14,556 bases of DNA, from assembly GCA_934131175.1 (NCBI GenBank), contig CAKOZD010000026.1:1-14556 (forward strand). The letters run 5' to 3'. Below, piece after piece: positions 1 to 6,296 of this stretch (positions within the stretch are counted from its first letter, which is position 1; each line of letters begins with the position of its first letter). This stretch comes from an uncultured Bacilli bacterium (GTDB lineage Bacteria > Bacillota_I > Bacilli_A > RF39 > UBA660). The translations under genes and the position numbers were made by a program. The notes beneath the pieces are model-generated. The model did no database searches and was not told the origin of the DNA. It saw nothing but the letters and a program-made list of their open reading frames with translations.

Positions 1-32
1 AAAAAAATACAAATAGAAAGGGATTAATCATA

Positions 33-56
33 ATAGAAATTAATTAATATTTCTAT
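33..56. repeat. Inverted repeat upstream of the sortase gene
   Basis: ATAGAAAT (33-40) and ATTTCTAT (49-56) form an 8-bp perfect inverted repeat around TAATTAAT. No T-run follows, so it is not a simple terminator. It lies 24 bases before the sortase start and could be an operator or a leader hairpin. In DNA this AT-rich it could also be chance. Confidence 0.3.
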
Positions 57-79
57 AAGATTAATTATACGAGTAAAAT

Positions 80-856
80 ATGAAGTCAAATAGAAGTAGA
101 AAAAAAAGAAAAATAAAAAGAATAATAAGCTATATTTTATTATTCTTTATCCCAATATTTATTTCTGTAGGTGGAGTATACATATATAATAATTATATAT
201 CTAAAGATAGTAATAAAAATAACACACCGTCTATAGTTAATCCAATTGAAACAGAAGAACCAGTAGAATCAATTGAGCCATATGTAAATGAATTACCAGA
301 AGTAAGAAATAATTATGGCAATCCATATATAATGGCAAGAATAGAAATACCAAATATGAATGTTAATAATTATGTAACAAGAGCTAGTAATAATAGTTAT
401 TATTTAAATTATAATTTATATAATCAATACGACCAAATAGGAGCACCATTTTTTGATTATAGAAATACAGATTTAAATAATGATAGACAAATTAATATAT
501 ATGCTCATAATACACAAAATGAGGCAATATATGATAAACTTCCTTTTGTTAACTTAGAAAAGTATACGGATGAAGCAACATTTAATACAAATAAGGATAT
601 ATATTTATATTTAGACGATAAAAAAGTTCATTATCAAGTAATTGCTATAAAAATAATTACAACAGATATTGAACATATGAAATTAATATATAAAGATGAT
701 AATGATTACTTAGATCATGTAAATAAATTACTAGCAAATTCATTATACAGAGATACGACTGAGACAGTAACTAAAAAAGGTAGACTTTTAGTATTACAAA
801 TATGTCATTATAATCCAATGGGGTCATATTTATTAACAATAGCAAAAGAAAAGTAA
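80..856 (+). CDS. Class B-type sortase, divergent active site
   Basis: Membrane-anchored transpeptidase family that joins secreted proteins to peptidoglycan or to other pilins. Seen: a basic N-terminus (residues 1-14), one membrane segment (about 15-38), an Asn-rich spacer, then a sortase fold of normal class B length (258 aa). Core motifs are ARIEIPNMNV, a YYL...GAPFFDYRN stretch, the catalytic His in IYAHNT (His143) and the catalytic Cys in LVLQICHYNP (Cys242). In SrtB enzymes an Arg follows the Cys by about ten residues, just before a VVVAK-type strand. Here that place is Tyr250 (SYLLTIAK), and no basic residue occurs between Cys242 and Lys256. The start is the first ATG after an in-frame stop at 74-76; the SD is weak (GAG at 71-73). 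It ends at its own terminator, so it may be transcribed apart from the downstream genes, but it lies next to a protein with a sortase-like C-terminus. Sortase family is secure; activity is uncertain. Confidence 0.88.
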   Translation: MKSNRSRKKRKIKRIISYILLFFIPIFISVGGVYIYNNYISKDSNKNNTPSIVNPIETEEPVESIEPYVNELPEVRNNYGNPYIMARIEIPNMNVNNYVTRASNNSYYLNYNLYNQYDQIGAPFFDYRNTDLNNDRQINIYAHNTQNEAIYDKLPFVNLEKYTDEATFNTNKDIYLYLDDKKVHYQVIAIKIITTDIEHMKLIYKDDNDYLDHVNKLLANSLYRDTTETVTKKGRLLVLQICHYNPMGSYLLTIAKEK

Positions 857-864
857 AAAAATAG

Positions 865-894
865 TCAGGTAATTAGGTTTACTTGATTTTTTTT
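865..894 (+). terminator. Rho-independent terminator after the sortase
   Basis: TCAGGTAA (865-872) pairs with TTACTTGA (879-886), 8 bp with one G-T pair and a 6-nt loop. Eight Ts follow (887-894), and an A-run lies upstream (856-861). Confidence 0.8.
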
Positions 895-922
895 GTTATA
901 TATGAAAAAATATACTTATAGC
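893..922 (+). promoter_or_regulatory. Weak candidate promoter for the WXG-like/980-aa/DUF4176 operon
   Basis: A promoter is expected here because a terminator lies just upstream and genes start at 945. The best pair seen is TTGTTA (893-898) with TATAGC (917-922), spacing 18. TATACT (911-916) is a better -10 hexamer but has no -35 at normal spacing. The exact site is therefore unsure. Confidence 0.3.
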
Positions 923-944
923 ATAGTAAAGGATGGTGTAGAAT

Positions 945-1286
945 GTGGGGTACAATATAACAAGTGAATCACAATTAATTGATATAAATGCTATTCAATC
1001 AGGTTGTGAAAAATTTAAAACAGCACTTGATGCCTTTGAAAAGTGTGGAAAAAAAGTTACACAAGCAAGTGAAACATGTAACAAGAAAGCTTTATCTGTT
1101 GATGGAAGTTCTATGGAATATTCAATAGCAGATGTTGCAACAGCAATAACAAATTTAAAAAGTGAATATTCAAGTTATGCTGATAGTGTTTATTCAGAAG
1201 CACTAAGTGTATATAATTCACAGGTTGCTGAATTAAATGCTTATATAGAGGCACAAAAAGCAGCACAACAACAAAATAATAATTAG
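945..1286 (+). CDS. Small helical WXG100/LXG-associated-like protein
   Basis: 113-aa protein predicted to be almost wholly alpha-helical, with no signal peptide or membrane segment. Two long helices (about 10-46 and 58-106) are split by a turn, LSVDGSSM, that sits where WXG100 proteins carry Trp-x-Gly; here it is Val-Asp-Gly. The tail is Gln/Asn-rich. Size, hairpin shape and position just before a large helical exported-type protein fit the small alpha-helical partners (WXG100 or LXG-associated proteins) that pair with T7SS substrates. This is inferred from architecture, not from a recognised family motif. Three Cys (21, 34, 45) lie in helix 1, unusual for an exported protein. The start is GTG at 945, because an in-frame TAG sits at 939-941 and GGTG (935-938) is 6 bases upstream; the ATG at 943 is out of frame. 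It is 11 bases before the next gene, so the two are surely co-transcribed. Confidence 0.65.
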   Translation: MGYNITSESQLIDINAIQSGCEKFKTALDAFEKCGKKVTQASETCNKKALSVDGSSMEYSIADVATAITNLKSEYSSYADSVYSEALSVYNSQVAELNAYIEAQKAAQQQNNN

Positions 1287-1297
1287 GAAGTGGTTAA

Positions 1298-4240
1298 ATG
1301 GCAAAGTTAGAGTTAGACGAAGGATTGGTAAATCAAGCGTTAAGTGAATTAGATGAAGCAACTTCTGAACTTGGTAGTGTAGACTCAGAAATCAGTAGTG
1401 CAATAAATGCAATATTAAGTGCAAGGGGAATTGAATATGTTGATACATCTTCTATTCAAAAAGCAACAGGATTATCGGAAGGATGTAATCAATTAATTTC
1501 TAATTTAAAGTCTGGAATATCTGAACGTGTAGAAGAAATAAAAAAATATAATGAAGATGTTGACAATACAGGAGTTTTATCTAGGATTTTCTCAACAATT
1601 GGTTTATTAGGAACAAAATTAATAGAAGGTTTTGCTAAAGGAGGAGAAGAAATCTTAGATGGATTTGCATCAGCAGCAGGATTTTTAGTAGGATTTGTTA
1701 GTAAAGATGCTCAAGATAAAATTGGTGAATTTGTAAAGAAAGACCATGTTGGCGATTACTTTGATGGACTATATAAAAATGAACTAAGTGGAATGGTAAA
1801 AGCAAGTTATGCTAAAGAAAATGGCATAGCAGCTAAAATTTTTGAAGTAATAGGAACAGCAGGAGCATATACTGCAGCCTTAGCAGTTGGTGGAGCAGTA
1901 ACTGGAACGGCGATGAAAACCTCATTAGCAGCAGGAGCAACAGTGGCAGGAATTGGAGGACTTGGTGCAGGTACTGAAGTTGGATTACAAAGTGGAAAAA
2001 CATATAATGAAGCGTTTGCACAAGGTGTAAAAACAGGAGTTATTTCTGCTGGAACTGTAGTTGCAGTAAATTATGCAATAAGAGGAGTTGCAAAAGCAGT
2101 AAATCATTTTAAAGGTAGTTCAGGAACATCATCGGTAGCAAATGCAGCTGATGATGTTGCTAATGCAGCAGATGACGCAGGAAGAACAGCAAGCAATATA
2201 GGAGATGATGCTGCAAATGCAGCAGATGATGCAGCTAAAGCTGCATCACCAAAAGGAAATTCTAGTTCATCTGCAGCAGAGTCATCAACTGATGATTTTA
2301 TGAGTAAATACAATGAATATAAAAAAGCACAAAAACTTTTTAAAGAAGGAAAAATATCAAAAGAAGAAATGGATGCGGCAAAAGAAGCAATGAAAAATGC
2401 TCATCCTGATTCAAATATAAATTCATCATCTTCAAATGCAAGTAAAGCTGCAAATGCGGCGGATGATTTTATGGATGATGCAGCAAATGCAGCATCAAAA
2501 GGAAAAGCAAGTACTGGAGCAGGAGCAGCAGATGATGCTGGAAGAGCAGCAGGAAACATGGGAGATGATGCTGCAAATGCAGCGGGAAAAGGCGCAAGTT
2601 CAAATGGAAATTCAAGTTCAACAGCAAAAGATACTGCCTCAGATGACTTTTTACGTAAATGTGATGAATATAAGAAAGCAAAAAAACTATTTGATGAAGG
2701 AAAGATAACAAAAGAAGAATTAAAGGCTGCAAAACAGGCAATGAAAAGTGCTCATCCTGACATGAACGTTAATTCTTCTGATGCAAGCAAAGCAGCAAAC
2801 GTTGCAGATGATGCCGGAAGAACAGCCAGTAATATAGGAGATGATGTAGCAAACACAGCATCAAAAGGAAAAGCAGCAAGCCCAAAAGGTGACGCGGGTT
2901 CAACAGTGGTAGATGATACAGGAAAAGTACCAACTAATAATGCTCAATCACAATTTAGACAAACAAGTGCAGAAACAATTGATGATGTGGCAAAAGTGGC
3001 AAAAGGCACTACATCAGATATAAAATCTCCATCAGTAATCGATGACGCTGCCAATGCAACCAAGAGTGGAGCAAATACAGATTTTCAACCACCAGCAGTA
3101 GTAGATGAAGCATCAAATACAGCTAAGGTCGGAGCAAACGCAACTAAAAGTGGAGCAAATACAGACTTCCAACCACCAGCAGTAGTAGATGAAGCATCAA
3201 ATACAGCTAAGGTCGGAGCAAACGCAGCTAAAAGTGGAGCAAATACAGACTTTCAACCACCAGCAGTAGTAGATGAAGCAGCAAATGTAGCAAAAGTTGG
3301 AACAGAAGCAACACCAAAAATATCTAGTGCAACAACATCAGAGTCTGTACCTAGAATAGAAGGTCCAACAGTATCAGAATCGGTGCCAAAAATAGAGGGC
3401 CCAACAATATCAGAGTCAGTGCCAAAAATAGAGGGTCCAACAGTAACGGAATCGGTTCCAAAGATAGCAGGTCCAACAGTATCAGAATCAGTGCCAAAGA
3501 TAGCAGGTCCAACAGTATCAGAATCAGTGCCAAAGATAGCAGGTCCAACAGTATCAGAATCGGTTCCAAAGATAGCAGGCCCAACAGTATCAGAATCAGT
3601 GCCAAAGATAACTGGTCCGACAACAGTAGAACCAGTACCAGAAGTACCAAGTGCAACACCTATTGTTTCTCCAGTTGATCCAGTAGTTCCTCCAGTAGAA
3701 CCAAATGTCGTTGTTACACCGCCAATTGTACCAGATCCAACTCCACAACAAAATATTCCAGTTGTGCCAACACCTACACCAGATCCAGTACCAGATCCAA
3801 CGCCTACACCAGACCCAATATCAACTGTTACTCCAACACCAACAGTTCCACCAACATCACAACCAAGAATTACTCCACAAACAACGGCACCAACAGTTGC
3901 ACCAACAGCAGCACCAACAGCAGCACCGACAGTTGCACCGACAGCAGCACCGACAGTAGCTCCTACGGTTGCACCAACAGTAGCACCAACATTGCCACCA
4001 ACTGTAACTCCAACGACACCTACATCATATACTGAATATGCCCCAATACCAGAAACAGGTATTGATGGACCTACATATAGCAGAAGTACATTTGGATATG
4101 CAATACCAACGGCCGTAGGTATAGGTGCTGGTATTGGATTAGCATCAGTAGCAATGAAACACAATAAAGATGAAGATGAAGACGAAGAAAAACATAATAA
4201 TAGAGAATATGATTATATATCAGAGGGAGAAATAATATAA
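1298..4240 (+). CDS. Large repetitive T7SS-like surface protein with IPETG C-terminus
   Basis: 980 aa, not a named family. From the N-terminus: a helical WXG-like domain with no Sec signal (1-90); two glycine-rich hydrophobic blocks (about 95-135 and 180-270) of the kind seen in T7SS/LXG effectors; an Ala/Asp/Ser linker with a duplicated module containing EYKKA.KLF.EGKI.KEE (332-390 and 449-505); three 28-aa repeats (589-672); nine 12-aa GPTVSESVPKIA-type repeats (677-784); a Pro/Thr stalk with VAPT repeats (about 785-912). It ends with I917-PETG, a hydrophobic segment (about 932-953), KHNK and an acidic tail. The end resembles a sortase signal, though the tail is more acidic than usual and a Sec signal is lacking. 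No Trp anywhere and only two Cys. SD GGAAG (1287-1291) precedes the ATG; the stop overlaps the next start (TAATG). Likely a T7SS-type exported, wall- or membrane-held fibre; no toxin domain is seen. Confidence 0.75.
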   Translation: MAKLELDEGLVNQALSELDEATSELGSVDSEISSAINAILSARGIEYVDTSSIQKATGLSEGCNQLISNLKSGISERVEEIKKYNEDVDNTGVLSRIFSTIGLLGTKLIEGFAKGGEEILDGFASAAGFLVGFVSKDAQDKIGEFVKKDHVGDYFDGLYKNELSGMVKASYAKENGIAAKIFEVIGTAGAYTAALAVGGAVTGTAMKTSLAAGATVAGIGGLGAGTEVGLQSGKTYNEAFAQGVKTGVISAGTVVAVNYAIRGVAKAVNHFKGSSGTSSVANAADDVANAADDAGRTASNIGDDAANAADDAAKAASPKGNSSSSAAESSTDDFMSKYNEYKKAQKLFKEGKISKEEMDAAKEAMKNAHPDSNINSSSSNASKAANAADDFMDDAANAASKGKASTGAGAADDAGRAAGNMGDDAANAAGKGASSNGNSSSTAKDTASDDFLRKCDEYKKAKKLFDEGKITKEELKAAKQAMKSAHPDMNVNSSDASKAANVADDAGRTASNIGDDVANTASKGKAASPKGDAGSTVVDDTGKVPTNNAQSQFRQTSAETIDDVAKVAKGTTSDIKSPSVIDDAANATKSGANTDFQPPAVVDEASNTAKVGANATKSGANTDFQPPAVVDEASNTAKVGANAAKSGANTDFQPPAVVDEAANVAKVGTEATPKISSATTSESVPRIEGPTVSESVPKIEGPTISESVPKIEGPTVTESVPKIAGPTVSESVPKIAGPTVSESVPKIAGPTVSESVPKIAGPTVSESVPKITGPTTVEPVPEVPSATPIVSPVDPVVPPVEPNVVVTPPIVPDPTPQQNIPVVPTPTPDPVPDPTPTPDPISTVTPTPTVPPTSQPRITPQTTAPTVAPTAAPTAAPTVAPTAAPTVAPTVAPTVAPTLPPTVTPTTPTSYTEYAPIPETGIDGPTYSRSTFGYAIPTAVGIGAGIGLASVAMKHNKDEDEDEEKHNNREYDYISEGEII
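2291..2812 (+). repeat. Duplicated 57-59-aa helical module (351-bp offset)
   Basis: Within the 980-aa protein, residues 332-390 and 449-505 share DDF..K..EYKKA.KLF.EGKI.KEE..AAK.AMK.AHPD..., exactly 117 codons apart. The flanking ADDAGRTASNIGDDAAN-type linker recurs three times, so the whole 117-aa unit was duplicated. The motif hydrophobic-x2-hydrophobic...G-K-I-[ST]-K-E-E is SHOCT-like. That resemblance is inferred from pattern only. Confidence 0.8.
3062..3313 (+). repeat. Three 84-bp tandem repeats (28 aa each)
   Basis: Units begin at 3062, 3146 and 3230 with KSGANTDFQPPAVVDEA as core. Copies differ by few bases, which points to recent expansion. Each unit carries a Pro-Pro motif. Confidence 0.92.
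3326..3649 (+). repeat. Nine 36-bp tandem repeats (12 aa, GPTVSESVPKIA type)
   Basis: Units begin every 36 bases from 3326 to 3614. The first (SATTSESVPRIE) and last (GPTTVEPVPEVP) are degenerate, and the middle seven are near-identical. The copies at 3470-3505 and 3506-3541 are identical at base level. Repeats abut without spacers and stay in the reading frame, so copy number can change without a frameshift. Confidence 0.95.
3887..4006 (+). repeat. Nine 12-bp APTV/APTA repeats in the Pro/Thr stalk
   Basis: Four-residue units APT[VAL] run from 3887 to 3994 and end with PPTV. They extend the Pro/Thr-rich segment, typical of an extended wall-spanning stalk. Confidence 0.9.
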
Positions 4241-4545
4241 TGAATGAAAAATTTTTACCAATCGGAACAGTAGTTAAATTAAAAGGCGGAACAAAAAAAA
4301 TTATGATTACATCATACCTTGTTTTCCCAAATAACAGAAATGGAAAAAGTGAGATGTTTGAGTATGGAGCATGTCCATATCCTGCAGGAATTATTGATAG
4401 TAAATATGCTGTAGGATTCAATCATGAACAAATTGCAGAAGTTATATACTTAGGACATGTTGATGAGGAACAAAAAGAATTTAACAAAGCTTTAATAACT
4501 ACTGAAGAAAAAATAAAAGAAGAATTAAAAAAATCAGAAGAATAG
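4240..4545 (+). CDS. DUF4176 family protein (T7SS-associated)
   Basis: 101 aa, soluble. It shows the family pattern LPIGTVVKLKGGTKKIMI near the N-terminus, then YGACPYPAGII, FNHEQIAEVIYLGHVDEEQKEF, and a charged helical tail (about 75-101). DUF4176 is a small cytosolic family that recurs in type VII secretion and LXG-toxin loci of Bacillota, where an accessory or chaperone-like role is suspected; its biochemistry is not settled. The ATG overlaps the stop of the 980-aa gene by one base (TAATG), with GAGGGAGA about ten bases upstream, so the two are translationally coupled. This placement is the best support for calling the upstream proteins T7SS-related. A terminator overlaps its stop, closing the operon. 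Confidence 0.88.
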   Translation: MNEKFLPIGTVVKLKGGTKKIMITSYLVFPNNRNGKSEMFEYGACPYPAGIIDSKYAVGFNHEQIAEVIYLGHVDEEQKEFNKALITTEEKIKEELKKSEE

Positions 4546-4566
4546 TCGTAAGATTATTCTTTTCTT
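4537..4566 (+). terminator. Probable terminator overlapping the DUF4176 stop
   Basis: GAAGAATA (4537-4544) can pair with TATTCTTT (4555-4562), including one G-T pair, around a 10-nt loop. The downstream T-tract (TTTTCTT) is short, so efficiency may be moderate. Confidence 0.5.
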
Positions 4567-4677
4567 AATTATTAAAATAAATTTTTATAAAGGAACATAA
4601 AAATTAAAAAATTATACGTAAAAAAATAATTATTTTGACTTTTATATAATAAAATAGCAGAAAATATAAAAAAACTT

Positions 4678-4705
4678 TTGCAAAATATGAAAACTTTGGT
4701 ATAAT
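4678..4705 (+). promoter_or_regulatory. Promoter of rpmG-efp (extended -10)
   Basis: -35 TTGCAA (4678-4683), 16-bp spacing, -10 TATAAT (4700-4705) preceded by TGG, giving an extended -10. The start of transcription would be near 4712, and AGGAGG follows at 4721-4726. The rest of the 189-base gap from 4546 holds only AT-rich sequence. Confidence 0.8.
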
Positions 4706-4734
4706 ACCTATAGGCGTGTAAGGAGGGAAGGAAA

Positions 4735-4899
4735 ATGGCTAAAGTAGGAAACAGACAACATAAGACATTAGTATGTAGTGAATGTAAAGAAGAAAATTAC
4801 AGAGTAGAAAAAAACGTTAGAAACACAACAGATCGTCTTGAAATTAACAAATACTGCCCTAGATGTAGAAAACACACTACACATAAGGAAAAGAAATAA
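4735..4899 (+). CDS. rpmG: Ribosomal protein L33 (zinc-binding type)
   Basis: 54-aa basic protein of the large ribosomal subunit, near the E site. The sequence opens MAKVGNRQHKTLVCSECKEE and has two zinc-ribbon pairs, Cys14-x2-Cys17 and Cys41-x2-Cys44, so this is the C+ paralogue type that needs zinc; many Bacillota also carry a Cys-free form used in zinc shortage. The family signature NYxxxKN.RNTTDRLEI.KYCPRC is complete, and the length is normal. A strong SD (AGGAGG at 4721-4726) lies 8 bases before the ATG, and the gene has its own extended -10 promoter. It is followed after 43 bases by efp with only a hairpin between, so both probably share the transcript. Confidence 0.96.
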   Translation: MAKVGNRQHKTLVCSECKEENYRVEKNVRNTTDRLEINKYCPRCRKHTTHKEKK

Positions 4900-4922
4900 A
4901 ATAAGCTAATAACTTATTTTTT
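4898..4922 (+). terminator. Hairpin between rpmG and efp (partial terminator)
   Basis: AAAATAAG (4898-4905) pairs with CTTATTTT (4913-4920) around a 7-nt loop and ends in a T-run through 4922. With no GC clamp and no clear promoter before efp, I read it as a leaky terminator or attenuator that sets the rpmG:efp ratio. Confidence 0.5.
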
Positions 4923-4942
4923 AATTTATTAGAGGTGAAAAT

Positions 4943-5500
4943 ATGATTAGTACAAATGATTTAAAAAATGGAATCACAATTGAATACGATGGAAATATCT
5001 ACGTTGTAATGGAAACACAACATGTTAAGCCAGGAAAAGGTGCTGCAATTGTAAAAGCAAAACTTAAAAATTTAAGAACAGGAGCAATTTTTGAACAAAC
5101 ATTTAATGCCGGAGTTAAAGTTGCTACTGCAAGAATTGACAAACAATTAATGCAATACCTATATACAATGAATGACATTTATTATTTCATGAATATGGAC
5201 TCATATGAGCAATTAGAACTAAGTGCATCACAAATCGGAGATCAAGCAAAATTCTTAAAAGAAAACCTTGAAGTATATATTACAAGTTATGAAGGTGAAA
5301 TTTTAGGAATGGATTTACCAGATAAAGTTGAATTAGTTATTACTCATACTGAACCAGCAGTAAAAGGTAACACAACAACAAATGCATTAAAAGATGCAGA
5401 ATGTGAAACTGGACTAATGGTTAGAGTTCCATTATTTATTGAACAAGGTGAAAAAATTATCATTTCAACTGCAGATGGAAAATACGTATCAAGAGCTTAA
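4943..5500 (+). CDS. efp: Translation elongation factor P
   Basis: 185 aa, exactly the length of B. subtilis EF-P. EF-P binds between the P and E sites of stalled ribosomes and speeds peptide bonds in polyproline stretches. Seen: N-terminal KOW-like domain with MISTNDLKNGITIEYDGNIY and the loop HVKPGKGAA, whose Lys32 is the residue that carries the modification in related species; a middle OB domain (YLYTMND...YEQLELSASQIGD); and the C-terminal OB domain with ECETGLMVRVPLFIEQGEKI and the final DGKYVSRA. SD AGAGGTG is 5 bases before the ATG. No promoter is visible in the 43-base gap, so it likely depends on the rpmG promoter. A strong terminator overlaps the stop. A YmfF/YmfH-like pair, linked in B. 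subtilis to 5-aminopentanol modification of EF-P, lies about 4.6 kb downstream. Confidence 0.97.
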   Translation: MISTNDLKNGITIEYDGNIYVVMETQHVKPGKGAAIVKAKLKNLRTGAIFEQTFNAGVKVATARIDKQLMQYLYTMNDIYYFMNMDSYEQLELSASQIGDQAKFLKENLEVYITSYEGEILGMDLPDKVELVITHTEPAVKGNTTTNALKDAECETGLMVRVPLFIEQGEKIIISTADGKYVSRA

Positions 5501-5512
5501 TGCTCTTTTTTT
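5491..5512 (+). terminator. Strong terminator overlapping the efp stop
   Basis: AAGAGC (5491-5496), loop TTAAT, GCTCTT (5502-5507), then a run of Ts to 5512. The left arm encodes the last sense codons of efp. Confidence 0.9.
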
Positions 5513-5513
5513 G

Positions 5514-5542
5514 TTGACTAATTTATAAACAATAAATATAAT
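5514..5542 (+). promoter_or_regulatory. Near-consensus vegetative promoter for the YkgJ-like gene
   Basis: TTGACT (5514-5519), 17-bp spacing, TATAAT (5537-5542). It begins two bases after the efp terminator. Transcription should start near 5550, giving a leader of about 25 nt. Confidence 0.88.
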
Positions 5543-5574
5543 AACTAATCAGCAAGAAGGTTTAGGTGATAATA

Positions 5575-6216
5575 GTGGAAATAAATGAAAATACAGAAGT
5601 ATGTAAAAATTGTGGTGGTAGATGTTGTAAAAAAAGTGGTTGTGATTATTGGACTAGTGATTTACCAGATAAAACATATAAAGGCCTTTTAAAATTCTTA
5701 GAAAGTGGTAAAGTATCAATCGTTGCTATGATGAATTTTAAAAGAATAAATGGAAAATTATGTAACTTTCCATTTCTATACTTAAGAGAAAGAAACACAG
5801 GAAGAGATATAGTAGATTTACTATCAATGAAAACACCTTGTTCAAATTTAACAGAACACGGTTGTAGTTATACATATGAAGAAAGACCATCAGGAGGAAA
5901 AAACTTAACTCCAAGTAAAGAAGGATTATGCTATCCAAAAGAAGATAATTTACAAAAAGTATTAGAATGGTCAGCATATCAAAAACAATTAGAAAAAATA
6001 GTAAAAAGATATACAGGACTTTCTGTAGATAATAAAATAAAAGAAGATGTAGTAACATTATTAACTGATATTAAAGAAGAAAACTTTAAAAATGTTTCAG
6101 AATTAGAAATAATTGATGTAAAAGGAATGCTACCAATGTTAATAGAGTGCTATAAAGAACAGGCAGAGCAAGTATTAAATAACAACAGCAAGTTATTAGT
6201 AAAAAACAATAAATAA
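5575..6216 (+). CDS. YkgJ-type cysteine-cluster (metal-chelating) protein
   Basis: 213 aa, soluble. The N-terminus has the family cluster CKNCGGRCCKKSGC (Cys10, 13, 17, 18, 23), then further cysteines at 63, 89, 97 and 119 in the patterns KLCNFPF, PCSNLTEHGC and GLCYP. This is the YkgJ/UPF0153-like pattern thought to bind zinc or an iron-sulfur cluster. The biochemical role is not established, and I give no gene symbol. The C-terminal third is helical and charged without cysteines. An upstream GTG at 5566 is in frame, with AGAAGG before it. I prefer GTG 5575 because AGGTGA (5564-5569) sits 5 bases before it, as at other genes here. It is monocistronic, with its own consensus promoter and a long terminator downstream. 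Confidence 0.8.
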   Translation: MEINENTEVCKNCGGRCCKKSGCDYWTSDLPDKTYKGLLKFLESGKVSIVAMMNFKRINGKLCNFPFLYLRERNTGRDIVDLLSMKTPCSNLTEHGCSYTYEERPSGGKNLTPSKEGLCYPKEDNLQKVLEWSAYQKQLEKIVKRYTGLSVDNKIKEDVVTLLTDIKEENFKNVSELEIIDVKGMLPMLIECYKEQAEQVLNNNSKLLVKNNK

Positions 6217-6240
6217 AGTAATTAATGTATACTAAAACGT

Positions 6241-6280
6241 AAACATAATAACGTCTATATAGATTTATTATGTTTTTATT
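6241..6280 (+). terminator. Long-stem terminator after the YkgJ-like gene
   Basis: AAACATAATAA (6241-6251) pairs perfectly with TTATTATGTTT (6265-6275) around a 13-nt loop and is followed by TTATTTATT. The stem is 11 bp but AT-rich. Confidence 0.75.
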
Positions 6281-6296
6281 TATTAAAAAAATGTAG

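Noticed and set aside
1..79. Tail of an upstream gene entering the window
   Set aside because: Short open frames exist but nothing recognisable; stops occur in all three forward frames before 46.
3326..3649. Regular 36-bp repeats, the period of many CRISPR repeats
   Set aside because: Units abut directly with no spacers, vary at codon third positions and stay in one reading frame as a 12-aa repeat.
3253..4164. Long minus-strand open frame (303 codons) opposite the repeat region
   Set aside because: It arises from repetitive, stop-free complementary sequence; its protein is Val/Gly/Thr low complexity, no SD is seen, and the + strand gene is clearly real.
945..4545. Polymorphic toxin-immunity module (LXG toxin plus antitoxin)
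   Set aside because: The large protein ends in a stalk and membrane segment, not a toxin domain, and the last gene is DUF4176, not an immunity protein.
4623..4650. Palindrome AAAATAATTATTTT with TTGACT and TATAAT nearby, as an extra rpmG promoter or operator
   Set aside because: TTGACT and TATAAT are only 4 bases apart and no other -10 fits; the palindrome is AT-only and likely chance.
5566..5574. GTG at 5566 as the YkgJ-like start
   Set aside because: Possible, but GTG 5575 has AGGTGA at the spacing used elsewhere in the window; the difference is three residues.
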